A stretch of DNA of 64,000 bases from Penicillium oxalicum (GCF_001723175.1 NC_064655.1:186001-250000); one strand, 5' to 3'; numbered from the stretch's first letter, positions 51,255-61,830 are shown. The notes: generated from the sequence alone by a model not told the origin. Numbers and translations: made by a program.

Positions 51255-54200
51255 TGGATGGATGGATGGATGGATTCGTTGACGCTGACCCCTCGCTTTG
51301 GGCGATATGCATCCTAGCACTATAGCTTAAATACATGCTGTCTTCCACGAGACTGTACCACTTCTTAGACGAACTTGGAGCCTCGCCGGGGCCTGTCGTG
51401 GCCTATTCGCCATTATTGCTATCTTGCCTTCATGGCACGCGGCTTCGAAATCGTTGGGACGTCTCCGTGAAGTCCAAGACAGCATCTACTGTCTTGGCCC
51501 GTGGGGCATTATCAGGTTCACCTCTTCTTCCTTCTCTAGATCCTCCTACTAGCGTTGAGGTGCTGTTAAACGCGTCGCCGACCTTCTCCCGGAGCTCTCG
51601 GCGTAATTCTCTGAGCGCAGGGCAGTCCAGCAGAACATGTGTTACGCTTTCCCGTTCACCGCAGACACATAGATCGTCGTCGCGGAACCCAAAAGCCTTC
51701 ACATATGTTGATAACCAGCAGTGTCCCGTCCGTAGTTGCGTCAGTAGATATGCTCGATATCTTGGTAGAGATTCGTAGAGCCGTCTCGTGTATTTAGCTG
51801 GTAATGACTTGTCGATCTTACGAAGGTGCCCGCCGTCTCTGGACTCTTTCCATTCTTTTTCCCATTAGGCGTAGATTCCTTGTCTGATGTGAGCCCGCTC
51901 GCGTGATAGCAAGGGGGGGAATGGATGGTCTGCGGTGTCATTCCCGAGTGAGTCGCAATGACCGGGCGTCCATTGAAGCCGGATCGCGATGCCGTGAGAC
52001 TTGGTGTTCCTGCCTGCTTGTAGAATAGCGTATATGATCTGCTGCCCGGATTTGTTTCCGGGGTTCCGGATTGCTTGTAGTGCTGACATACTATCGCTGA
52101 GGATGGTGGAGTGCTGAACCCGTGTACCAGTCGATCTCCGCCGTTGGAGGGCGATCTTGTTGATGAGGTTGGTAGCATACAGGATACCGAACAGTTCAGC
52201 CGCATGTACCGACCATCGGTCCATAGGTCCGACTTGTATCTGTACCCTCTCGGTTATCTTCAGCCTGTCGTCGAGCACTACCGCCGCGGCGCCTAAGTGA
52301 CCTTTGCGTCCTGATGCAACGGAGTAAACGACGATGTCTGAGTTAGACCGTGCAGCGTCCGCTCGTGCCATTGCAATCTCTCTGTCCCGTTTAATCTCTA
52401 TCTCTGAGAAGGCCTCAGTCCGCCACGGTGGCAGCGGAGTTGGGTCGATCAGTTCTAGCTCTTGGAGCCTTTCCAGGCTCATTGTCTTCAGGGCCTCCGC
52501 GAGCGGGAACCGGGCGCGCGAACGAACGTTATTCCGTCGTCTCTGGGCTCGAAGCAGGGTGTCCCATATGGGGTGTTTCCGTGGTAAGGTATGGAGTCTG
52601 GTGATGGTGTCTTGCGCACGGTGGCGGAGACAAAGATGGGTAGGCAGCACATAGGCTTCAACGTCGAGCGTAGATGAGGCTACCGTTCGAAAGGCGGAGA
52701 GGACCCGGATGAGTGCAGTTCGCTGAACAGTGCGTAGCTGTCGTAGATGCGTCCTATCTCGAAGTGGATCGTGCCAGACCGTTGACGCGTATTCAAGGAT
52801 TGGTGCAACACACGCCTCGTATAGCTGTCGCATCTGCTCGGGCTGGAGTTGTCGTAGCCCTCCTAGCGCGATGTTGACCTTGGTGGCTCGCTTAACCACC
52901 TGCTGTACGTGGTCCTTCCATCGGAGTTCGTGATCGAAGATCACCCCTAGGAGCTTAGTGGTTGTTGATGGTTTGATGACATTGCTGTTCATGACAATCT
53001 GGCCTTGATATTGTTCTTTCCTTGTTCTGGTGAAGTGAATGAGTTCTGTTTCCTCTGCTGCGAAGCAGGACCCTGTCTTACGGGCCCACCCTTCAATCCG
53101 CGGTATATCTTCCGATTGGATTTTGGCTAGATTTTCCTCGGCGGTCCGGCCGACTCGCCAGCGGAAATAATCGTCTATATAGGCCGACGCACCGTCATGG
53201 AAATCGACGGGCTGGTCGACTAGATCACTGTTGAAAAATGCGAAGAGGATAGGCGATAGGGGTGAGCCTTGTGCAAGTCCGCCATTGTCGAGCGCTGTTA
53301 CCTCCGTGTGGTAGTCGTCAAACCCGATGTTGGCCTGTAGTCCGCTCATAAAGCTTGCAATCCATCTCCGGAGCACCGCAGGGATGCCTTTTGCTTTGAG
53401 TCGGGCGTCTAGACTTGTCTTGTTGACTCCATTGAAAGCTCCTTCAAGATCAAAGGCCACTAATGCGACAACCCTCTGCCCGAGCCAGGCTCGATCGATG
53501 GCGTTAGCTAGCACTAGTAAGGCCTGCTCGGTGGTACGTCCTGGCCGTCCTCCGAATTGGGTGTCTGGAAGGAGTCCGTAGTGCTCTGCGAAGTAGGACA
53601 GCCGCCGGGCTATGACCGCCTCCAGCAGTTTGCCGAGCGCGTTAAGCAGTGAGATTGGGCGGTACGCCCCCGGGAGCGAGTAGTCCGGTTTCCCGGGTTT
53701 CCGTAGTACTGCGATCTTGGCAGTTCTCCACCGTACAGGGTGATATCCCAGCACGATCGACGTCGCGAAGATCCGAGTGATGAGGTTTCCGAGATGTCTC
53801 CACAGGCGTTTCCATATTAACATCGGGAGACCGTCTTCTCCTGGTGCAGTCGAGCTTTTGGCCGATTTTAGAGATCGGTAGACCTCAATCTCTGAAATCG
53901 ACTGCCATGGAAGTTCAGCTAAGGGCTGCACGAGAGTTTCCTCTTGAGCAGGCGCCATAATGGGGAAGAACGAGTCCATAAATGCCTTTGCCTTCTCTTG
54001 GTTGTCGGTCACCTCCCGTCCACCAACTTTAAGGGCAGGGATACAACTCCAAGACTCTCGCGGTTTTAGGTATGTTGCTGCTTTACATAGCTTTCCTTCG
54101 CCTGCTTCGTCCAGAAAGCGTCTCCAGTGTAATGTCTTGGCCTTCTCAATTGTCCGCGTCCACGCACGTCGCTTCTCACGCATGTCTTCGAAGAGCACCA

Positions 54201-54475
54201 TAGTGCTGGGGTCCTCCCGTCCTAGGTTTACGCAGCTCATCTGCCATTTGCATCGCGCCTGGTTCACCCCTCTTTGCTGGGACTTCAGACCGGGGGTAAA
54301 CCACCGCTTTGCGTATGGGGATAGTCGCAGGTCCGCTGTATGATGGTCGACTGCACTTGCAGTTACTGTTGTGAGCTTTTCAACTGTGGCGTCTAGTGCC
54401 TCGATTGTGTCCGGAGCCAGGATTTCTGTGGATTCCCGTACCGCTAGTACGGGATTGGCATAGCATGTATCCTAG
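51255..54475 (-). mobile_element. 5'-truncated Tad-type LINE (non-LTR retrotransposon)
   Basis: The element contains reverse transcriptase, RNase H and a C-terminal Cys motif in one long minus-strand frame. The apurinic endonuclease domain and ORF1 are absent, because the open frame begins at about 54475, directly behind a stop. This indicates 5' truncation, as is usual for LINE insertions. At the 3' end, 175 bp after the last stop, four to five copies of ATCC (minus strand) near 51255-51275 could be the tail. Target-site duplications are not obvious. It lies about 100 bp from the broken 3' end of the ferric-reductase-like gene. Confidence 0.85.
51430..54475 (-). pseudogene. LINE ORF2 remnant: reverse transcriptase, RNase H, C-terminal Cys motif
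   Basis: A single frame extends from about 54475 to 51430 and is broken only by TAA at 51865-51867, where Gln fits (CAA to TAA). RT motifs in order: SAKSSTAPGEDGLPMLIWKR, KPGKPDYSLPGAYRPISLLN, VALVAFDLEGAFNGVNKTSL (first catalytic Asp), NGGLAQGSPLSPILFAFFNS, SAYIDDYFRWRVG (the xxDD box) and TTKLLGVIFDHELRWKDHVQ. The RNase H domain follows but begins YSVASGRKGHLGAAAVVLDD, with Val where the first catalytic Asp is expected. Its Glu (VHAAELFGIL), second Asp (ILSDSMSALQAI) and last Asp (GNDTAD) remain. After the TAA, the C-terminal C.CG..E.V.H.L.DC motif (LCVCGERESVTHVLLDC) is present. Reverse transcription at target sites was its role; this copy is inactive. Confidence 0.9.
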
Positions 54476-55349
54476 TAATCTGGGAGTATTCCAACCTTCC
54501 CATCGCAGTTATTCTTTCTTCAATCAATCAACTCAATCATCCTGTATTAGTTCCGTTTGACCTCATCCTCGACCCTATTCACCTACTAGGATTACTAGCC
54601 ACTACTGTCTCAGCTTGCTCCGACATTTTGGTAGTCCAGCAAAGTTACCGTAATAACAGGTTCCAGCACGGGCTGATCTATTCTGCCGTGTGGTCGCACC
54701 TCCGCAGTAGAAATCAAATCACCTCTCACTCTTGGGAAGTCATCCGTATGTCATTGCTGGGAGCTCGGGTTTATCTATTTACTAGTTGTCCTAGAGCGCG
54801 AGCGATGCGCTCAGAAGAAGTGCCGGACGGAATTCAAGCTGAACACACCATTGGCCACGCCGCCTCGGTCGGCCCTTGACGAAAAGATCTTCAATGATGG
54901 TTGGACGCTCAGAGAAGAGTGGATTCGCCATAAAGGCACCAAGTTCGTCAGGAGCAAGTTTTGGTTTTCCACAAGCTTGGAGAACCCGGGCTTCATTGTT
55001 GGAGATGCCGCTAAGGAATCACCGATGACTTTCATATGACACGGTATTCGCGAATGGCAAAGTGAGCTGGCGGTACAAAGAAGACCCTCGGACGCAGATT
55101 GCTTGGAAATAATAGCATCTAGGAGCATGGCACCTCCGGCCCCTTGAACGTGGCTGCAGCATGACGGCCTGGACGCACAATTGAGCACGATTTGACGATG
55201 GAAGCAAACAACACCGAGAGTGGATGATACTGTAAAAGAAGGGGTTCTTTATCGGCCGATGTTACAACTTCTTTTCATCGTAAAACATGCCTCATCTCAC
55301 AACAGACTCCATTTTTCGATCTCCAGGCAAACAACCATCTAGGAAGCCT
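54476..55349. other. Intergenic; left partner of a perfect inverted repeat
   Basis: Apart from the inverted-repeat unit at 54631-54660 nothing is recognisable. Frames at 54628-55207 on both strands have no motifs. Confidence 0.4.
54631..54660 (+). repeat. Inverted repeat unit 1, 30 bp (partner 57939-57968)
   Basis: The 30 bases here are the exact reverse complement of 57939-57968. Weaker similarity continues inward for about 40 bp and outward for about 8 bp (TTTTGGTA). They are 3.3 kb apart and face each other, as terminal repeats of a transposon would. No transposase is seen between them, so they may instead be two copies of a short element. Confidence 0.8.
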
Positions 55350-55751
55350 TTAAATTACACAAAATCGAACTAGCAGTTGCAAAAGCTCTTCTTCAACATC
55401 TTCCAGAGACACCTGACGGCCGGTACTCCCTATCTGTGGCATATAAAAATTACACCGGCCGAGTCGACAGACATAATGTACACCACGCGGAACTTGGCGA
55501 TAGCGCCCTGCAGCTTGTCGTTTACTGGAAACACCACAATAACAGACCGGGTTATCGGGATCATTGCCACGGATGTCATTGAAAACCAAGAATTTATTGC
55601 ATGGGACACATTTAAAATATGGTCGACCTGCATTGTTGTTACGGTTCGAAGTTTTCGTCACGAATTCGTCGCTAGGCTTGCCGCATCTCATGCAATCGGG
55701 CCCCGTATCAGGTGCAGGAGCCAATGGTACAAGAGTTGTGTGGAGACGCAT
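55350..55751 (-). CDS. GRF-type zinc-finger protein
   Basis: The first ATG in frame is at 55751 (MRLHTTLVPLAPAPDTGPDC). The frame is open upstream to about 55820, so an earlier exon is possible. A zinc-finger module follows: CMRCGKPSDEFVTKTSNRNN, NAGRPYFKCVPCNKFLVFND, then a second unit NPVCYCGVSSKRQAAGRYRQ and VPRGVHYVCRLGRCNFY. The pattern C..CG.....(K)T...NAGR.(Y/F)(Y/F)KC is the GRF zinc finger, and the second half is the companion CxC...SSK...G....V.YVC..G.C.F(Y) unit common in fungal proteins of this type. GRF fingers bind single-stranded DNA in other eukaryotic proteins. No enzymatic domain is attached here. The acidic end (VSLEDVEEELLQLLVRF) completes a compact protein. Confidence 0.75.
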   Translation of the reverse strand: MRLHTTLVPLAPAPDTGPDCMRCGKPSDEFVTKTSNRNNNAGRPYFKCVPCNKFLVFNDIRGNDPDNPVCYCGVSSKRQAAGRYRQVPRGVHYVCRLGRCNFYMPQIGSTGRQVSLEDVEEELLQLLVRFCVI

Positions 55752-55787
55752 TCTCAATCGAGTTTGAGTCAGGAATTGATTGTTCAA

Positions 55788-57938
55788 AGTCGCCAGATGT
55801 GTTTGTCTTTCTTCAGAATATATTTAATATAATTATTGTTCAAGAATCTCAGGGACTAGGATTGGACTTATAAGTACTAGAGGAAGTTGTCGCTCAGCTA
55901 ATGGTGACGTATTGATTTCCTGGAGGATCTCGATGACCAAAGTTTGGCCGAGAGCCTTCATGATTCATGACTCGTGACCTCAGTGCAGTTTTGGCAGGAG
56001 TCAATGATCAGGGGACTGCTAGGACAGATGGCCGATACTGTGAGACGTCAATTTTCGGTGTTTTAGAACTATGGCTGCAGGTTCCTGGATGAGAAGCAAA
56101 CATGAAGACGTCACCCGCACAAGAAAGGTACGTCATTTGAGGACAGCAAAAGCATTTTAGAAACGTATGGCTTGTTCTGAAACACCCTCAAAGAAGCCAC
56201 TGGGCGAGTCTTACCAGGCCTAAAATGACTAGGTATACAGTTTTCAGCAGAGCCAATATGACTATGAATGTGCCCCAGCAAGCAGCGAGCATAGAACGGA
56301 GTGATATTCGCTTGTTTTACTACTACTCCTTGCACCTCCTTAAGTAGCACTCTGTACAAAGAATTTCGAAAACAGTTTCCCTTCTGGAGACACAGACAGT
56401 CTTTCCAGGTGCCCCATTCCAATTAATCTAAGCCTGATACGGTAGAGGCTAAGCCTCTTCGAGTAGAGACTAGATGGGTGATTGGCTGGGCTGGACATTT
56501 TAAGGTTCGACGATTCTGGCCTAGACCGTTAGTGGGTCATGGGAAAGAAAACCTGTTTCTGGAGGGGAAACTGTTTTCCGAAATTCTCTGTATTTTGCAA
56601 GTACATATAGCACTCCTGTGGTATGCGGCTGTTAAGGTTGTGGTGCTAACCACGATGGTTTCATGTTCGGGGTCTCTTTTTTAACGCAGACACCGACCTG
56701 ATTTGTTGATATGGCGTGGCTCTCGGGGGAATGGAAGACCATAGCTCGTCTACATTTACAGTACAGCAGAGATGGAGGCCATGAAATGGGACTCGGATGT
56801 AGATTTACTGGACTCCAAGCCTTATCCCTAAATCACAGGGCCCGCAAATGACGTGGGCCCAGAAGGATCCCTGTTGGTGATGGAATCGAACTTCAATTCA
56901 CCAAAATTATGTTCATCAAAAACATGGTACTCTGATAGAACAAAAACAAGCTGAACTTGTCAGCGCTGTGTGTTACGGAAGCGTTCTGGGCAGACACTAA
57001 CCAACAAGACCATAAAAGATCACTAATATCCGCAGTTGCGGATACTGCCCAGAGTCCGGTATATATAGTATAGTATCGCAATATTGTTCGGCCACGCCGT
57101 AACACTGTGCATCTACTTTCGCATTCACTGAGGACGAATGAGAAGGTTTTGCAAGACATACCAAATGAGTAGCCTCGAGAGAACAGGTTTGTACCGGCTT
57201 TCAGGAGCTCTATAAATACTTCTTCTACTGTTAGTGTCGGGACATATCCTCCCGTCAGAAGAAGAAGCAAAGACAACATGTCTGTGCGCTAAGCCGTGAA
57301 TCCCATCGTATGGGATTCAAGGGTACTTTCCAACCTGGGGGACACATCTATCTAAATCAATCAATTTACTTTCTGCTTTTGGAGCATACATGCTGTCCAC
57401 TTAACTGTGTACACAGTACCTAGCTGGTGATACCAACAGTTAGTAACCACACGATGCAAGTATATATTAAATTCTTACAAATTCCACATGATTTAAATAA
57501 AGCCACTTGGTTGGTTGGTCAATCAATGCCACTAATGCCATATAAGAGGCTGCCTCAACTAGATTATATATTTTCCAAAACATACACGTAAGCAATGAAC
57601 ATTACTTCCTTGTACGAACTCAAATGCTTGCTGTGACCTAATGTATCATGGCTCAATCGCCGTTCGTATCCTGAGATTGCGCTTGTGGTGTCCTTTAAAG
57701 CAGCTCTGACTGGGAAGGATTACACCAGTGAGCGAACACTATGTGCTGCAAACCGTATTAGAGTACTGTACGTCATAAAGTCAGGTTCCCATTAATAAGA
57801 CACTTGTATCATCGCTTCGCCTACTACAAACCAACATGAATTCGAGCATGTAGAATGAGATAAACCGTCGGTGTGTTGGGCCAAATGTCCAAGTGGAAGG
57901 GTGATGCACTTCGGTAGAGAGTTCTGCCGGTGCCGGAG
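55788..57938. other. Intergenic; one possible small secreted protein
   Basis: A 128-codon frame at 56893-57279 (-) begins MLSLLLLLTGGYVPTLTVEE, a short signal-peptide-like start. It contains a GTATGT...GCACAG intron-like stretch, but neither spliced nor unspliced reading gives a convincing protein. Other frames (56111-56422 minus, 56478-56684 plus) show no motif. Confidence 0.3.
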
Positions 57939-57968
57939 CCTGTTATTACGGTAACTTTGCTGGACTAC
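57939..57968 (-). repeat. Inverted repeat unit 2, 30 bp (partner 54631-54660)
   Basis: Exact reverse complement of 54631-54660. It is flanked outward by a TACCAAAAAT stretch that matches, inverted, the TTTTGGTA flanking unit 1, apart from a 3 bp insertion. Confidence 0.8.
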
Positions 57969-58331
57969 AGTACCAAAAATATTCCGGGGAAAAAATTTGG
58001 AATATCCCTTGACCAAATTTAGTCTAGCGTGGGCGTAGTGGGGTGCTGTGAAAGAAAGTGCGAGTGTCTTGGAGATAACCTGTCTTCGAAATCCACTGTA
58101 GCACAATACAACGGTTGAGTTTGGCTAGGTCGCCTGGGCCAGCGGTAGAGATCCCGCAGGCGCCGTGAAGCAAACACCTTCAAAATGATATGGATTCACC
58201 ATGCAGTTGCCTCGGATAAAGCGGCGGCAATCTCAGAAAAACGGTGCAAATTGAGACTACATCTCTCAGTAGAACCAGATGATTGACGTGACACAGAAGA
58301 GCCCTATTCTAAGGGAGGTAGGGTATAGGGC

Positions 58332-58485
58332 GGTGGTGAAAAGAGAGGGTGGTGAAAAGAGAGGGTGGTGAAAAGAGAGGGTGGTGAAAAGAGAGGGTGG
58401 TGAAAAGAGAGGGTGGTGAAAAGAGAGGGTGGTGAAAAGAGAGGTGGTGAAAAGAGAGGGGGTGAAAAGAGAGGGTGGTGAAATA
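58332..58485. repeat. Minisatellite, unit 16 bp, about ten copies
   Basis: Tandem copies of GGTGGTGAAAAGAGAG are nearly perfect for the first six and slightly shortened or changed later. The reverse complement closely resembles the array at 4224-4290. It creates artificial open frames on the minus strand, which should be ignored as genes. Confidence 0.95.
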
Positions 58486-58993
58486 GAAGGGTGAAGTCAG
58501 AAGTGCGGGCGCTACTGTAGTAGTCACGACGGAGAGTGCTAGCCATGCTCCCAGCCAAACCGGAAAACTACGCTAATTCGAAGGTCACCCAAATGTTTGT
58601 TTAGTCATCGCTCTTTACTTGTCTCAGACAAAGAGAAGGCGTCTCTACTGTATCATTCGACAATCGACAGACACCCTACGCGCCAGACCTCCCAGTTGCA
58701 GATCGCGGCTTTGACTACCTTCGATTTCTATCATTTTAATCAGAACGCTCCTCTGGCCCAAGCCCTTTGGGCCTCACCAATCTGCAATTGCAGAACCTTG
58801 TGTAACTGCGCACATAAACTTTAACCACATGTTCCAAAAAGCCAGATGGCTCTGCCTTTCATTTAGAGCCTATGGATGGCATTACGGTCATGATGGTAGT
58901 ATACAGGGAACTTTCCCCAGCTATTAAAGCAAGAATATATTGATGCCTCATTGTATTCTGCGGGCCCTATCAGTTCAAACCCTCCGCTCAAGG

Positions 58994-59758
58994 CTAAGCT
59001 GCAGTATCGTAGCCAATCGTCACTGCGAGTCTGACTGGCCCGGGATAAAGATTGCCTCCGATACCACCAACCTCGGCAAGGGAACTTATGTATGCATTGT
59101 GGATAAGGGCGGCGTCCTTAGTGACAAAAGAACAGATACCAGCCAGAACATCGCAAATTTTCATGCCTTGGACTGGTAGGCCCGCATTTTGTGCGGCTAT
59201 GGCTGACACATCGAATCCTGACCAACCGGAGTTGATGACTGAACCGAAGTCAAACTCGCCCCATGTGGAAGCGTAACCACCCTGAGAGTCGACCGCTATA
59301 GAATCTCCAGGGGCAGCAGCCCACCCTCCTTGAGAGTTCTCATCGACTGCGATGTACCGGACCTGACCCGACTTTAAGATGAATTTTCTGCAGGCCTGGC
59401 CATACCAGCCGCTTAGCAAACCATCCGGCCCTATTTTGTTCCAAATCACCACAGTCCAGCTTTCTCCTGCCACTGGTCCTTCGAATCGTAAAACATATTT
59501 ACACTGATTGGCTGTGTTTTCAGGTACTTCAATGATGTTGCTTCCATAGGGATCGCCGACGTTGCCAATGTATTTCACACCATAGCCACTTGAGTTTGTC
59601 GTACCCCCGAATTGAGACGTTGACGAAAGTCGACTCAGGATGACAGAGACCTTCCCGGAGGACCTCGCGGGTGAAGTAGAAGCATGAAACTCTGCGTACG
59701 TGACCCCATACGAAAAGACAAGAGGAAGGATCAAAACCCAAGAGCAAAGCAAAGTCAT
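58994..59758 (-). CDS. Asp f 4-like secreted protein
   Basis: A single-exon frame with ATG at 59758 encodes 254 residues. The N-terminus is a signal peptide (LLCSWVLILPLVFSYGVTYA). The mature part shows the conserved Asp f 4-type core: GVKYIGNVGDPYGSNIIEVP, VAGESWTVVIWNKIGPDGLL, NSQGGWAAAPGDSIAVDSQG, STWGEFDFGSVINSGWSGFD, VSAIAAQNAGLPVQGMKICD and EVGGIGGNLYPGPVRLAVTI. The reference allergen family is about 320 residues with a Cys-containing N-terminal part and a Ser/Thr-rich linker. Here the N-terminal Cys part appears shortened to an HAST/SPARS linker. Two Cys in ICDVLAGICSF probably pair. It is open and complete with a TATA-like box upstream, so probably functional. The role of these extracellular proteins is unknown. 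Confidence 0.85.
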   Translation of the reverse strand: MTLLCSWVLILPLVFSYGVTYAEFHASTSPARSSGKVSVILSRLSSTSQFGGTTNSSGYGVKYIGNVGDPYGSNIIEVPENTANQCKYVLRFEGPVAGESWTVVIWNKIGPDGLLSGWYGQACRKFILKSGQVRYIAVDENSQGGWAAAPGDSIAVDSQGGYASTWGEFDFGSVINSGWSGFDVSAIAAQNAGLPVQGMKICDVLAGICSFVTKDAALIHNAYISSLAEVGGIGGNLYPGPVRLAVTIGYDTAA

Positions 59759-60118
59759 GTTGCAAAATTTCTATCTGGTATAGCGGGAAGAGGCGAAGTA
59801 TTTATGCTGGGGTGAGTGAACACGTTGCTGTACGCTTCAAGTCGGTTTTAGTTAAAAGTACTAGACACTGCACCCGAAACGTAAGGATTTATTCAACACC
59901 CCTTTCACTACCGCTCAACACTCATACTCGCCAGTCGGTAACAGTAATACAGTGCAATACAATAGTGTAATGCTATCGGATCGTAGGTTTGCGGACATGC
60001 AAATAATGAGGAAACTAATTTTGGATCAGTTAATTGAAGAAGCCTGGAGATAGCTGTTGAGAGCGTCTCAAGCTAGTACAACCGTGTTAAACCGTGGATA
60101 TTCCTAGTTCACATGGAG

Positions 60119-60151
60119 GGTGATTCCACCAGTTTTTGGTGGTGAATCACC
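60119..60151. repeat. Imperfect hairpin, 33 bp
   Basis: Arms GGTGATTC and GAATCACC pair perfectly, with a further CACCA/TGGTG pairing across a two-base bulge around a T-rich loop. No neighbouring terminal repeats were found. Confidence 0.5.
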
Positions 60152-60560
60152 ACCTCTCAGTTCGGCAATATTCATTAGCAGCGTCATATGAAATATGGCA
60201 TCACTTGAGGCAGTTCCATTAGTTAGTAAAACTTATGCTAGTTGATTTAGCATTCGCGCATCTAGCGATATTGTGATGCATCGTCAGCGTTAACATATAT
60301 TGAGAGCACATAGGGAGTGAAGTTCCGCCAACTCTGACCTAAATTATGTGGTATTCGTCCATTTGCCTCGCTAGGTGAGTTTTAGTCTAGCTATGGTAGA
60401 ATATAGCGCATGAAGACAAAAGAGAGTATTTAAGAGTAGAAGGTCTACGGAAGGTATCAGTCGCTAATACCTGCTATAAAAGGAATCACAATATAATTAG
60501 CTTAAAGGATTGCATCCTGGGTTTATAAAAACGAAGGCAGAAATCCTCGGCAGAATCCAG

Positions 60561-60586
60561 ACTCCATATTGCCAGTAATATGGAGT
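60561..60586. repeat. Perfect 10 bp stem hairpin
   Basis: ACTCCATATT and AATATGGAGT form a perfect 10 bp inverted repeat around a 6-base loop (GCCAGT). It is not followed by a T-run and its role is unknown. Confidence 0.5.
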
Positions 60587-61236
60587 TGTATCGTCCCTCA
60601 GCATCTAGCTCAATTTGCGCACCTATTCTTCGTCGCCCACTATCGAGGATTGTGCGTTTGGTAGAAAACTACTAGAGCAAGATTGATTTAGTGTTTGTCG
60701 TGATTTCGTTGTCTAACCAAAGGGTTTACGACACTCGGAGAATTCCAAGGGCTGCTCGAACCCCCCTTTCTTAGATGAGTACCGTAAACGACGACCGTTC
60801 AACAGATCCTCGCCTCAGTTTAATCTCTTCTTCTCTTGAATCATCTCGTTTATCTCAATTCGGATTTGTTGCCCTTGGATCTCTTAGCCTATTTATGCGT
60901 AACCGGCCATACCGTAATCCTATAATTTATCTGTTATGAGCCCGACCGCACGTTGGCTCTGAATTCGAAATCTTCTCTAACGGATCATCTTCCTACTTAT
61001 TTAATTCAGATTGGTATTTGAAGGTAATCCGGATGCCCCCTTATCCGATTTGCTGCGGATATATCCACGTGCGTCCTATATGTAGTAGATTGTATGCAAA
61101 AATGGGTAAGTCTGAGAAGATCCAAGGGCTTGAAGGGCATCACACCTATAGTTTCCTGCTGGGCAGCTTTTACTAATGGCGGGTTTGGATCTCTTATATT
61201 AAATCTGTTGCGGTAGCAGAGTATGTATGGAATTAT

Positions 61237-61830
61237 TTGCATTCGGGTAAGACCGAAACAGAGGTCCTGAAGGTACCTACCCTAAGCAGTAGGGTATGGC
61301 CAGAACCGAGTCTTATCAAGCCCGGTGCGTTATCAGCTAGCGGCCTAGATGCCAAAGAGCTAGCTGAATATAAAGATCTGCTATATTTCCTCAAGGAAGA
61401 GAGATCCTTCAAACACTCACTCAGCAAACCTATAGCACGTATTCCGTCGAAGACCAAGGACTGGTTAGCACCTGAATGGCATGGTATCCTCGCAGATGTG
61501 ACGTGTCCCTCGCGCCAATTGGTACGGCTGAAGCAGTAGTTCGCACCTAAGAAAAATACGAGGGTGCAAGATCTCCATACCGTTTGGCGTAAAATGGTGG
61601 ATATCCCGTATGGTAGGACCTCGTTGGAATGACGGCTGTTGAATTGGTCGAATATGCACGATGACGCCAAGGCAGCTAAAGTGCCAGATGTGTGTTATAC
61701 AGATGCAGAATATCCGCCGGATTCGATACTTCGTAGTCGCTATCGTCAATGACCGCAATGACGGAGTGGTATTAAGATTGCCCTGGATAACTTAAGACAT
61801 GAGGTTTCGAAGGCGACCGAGCAACGCAGG
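61237..61830 (+). pseudogene. Retrotransposon gag-like relic
   Basis: The frame reads SLIKPGALSASGLDAKELAE, YKDLLYFLKEERSFKHSLSK and DWLAPEWHGILADVTCPSRQ to a TAG at 61537. Beyond it, in the same frame, come FAPKKNTRVQDLHTVWRKMV and LLNWSNMHDDAKAAKVPDVC, with more stops. The order of a short helix, a W.....L hydrophobic cluster and an ..LW..MV.IP..RTSLE.WLL.W pattern resembles the capsid region of fungal copia-type gag proteins. I saw no protease, integrase or reverse transcriptase and no LTRs. The call is tentative. Confidence 0.3.

Larger units (their letters stand above)
59759..61236. other. Intergenic with two hairpins
   Basis: No gene is recognised. A TATA-like element (CATAAATACT, minus strand, 59796-59806) lies 40 bp upstream of the Asp f 4-like ATG. 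Hairpins are at 60119-60151 and 60561-60586. A short open frame from ATG 60777 (MSTVNDDRSTDPRLSLISSS) may start the gag-like relic downstream. Confidence 0.35.

Noticed and set aside
52334..54343. Open frames on the + strand inside the LINE
   Set aside because: They are shadows of the long minus-strand reverse-transcriptase frame.
56893..57279. Putative small secreted protein (-)
   Set aside because: A signal-peptide-like start and a plausible intron exist, but no spliced reading gives a Cys pattern or known domain; left as a note only.
58304..58558. Two minus-strand ORFs rich in HPLFSPPSLFTT repeats
   Set aside because: Artefacts of the 16 bp minisatellite, open in more than one frame.
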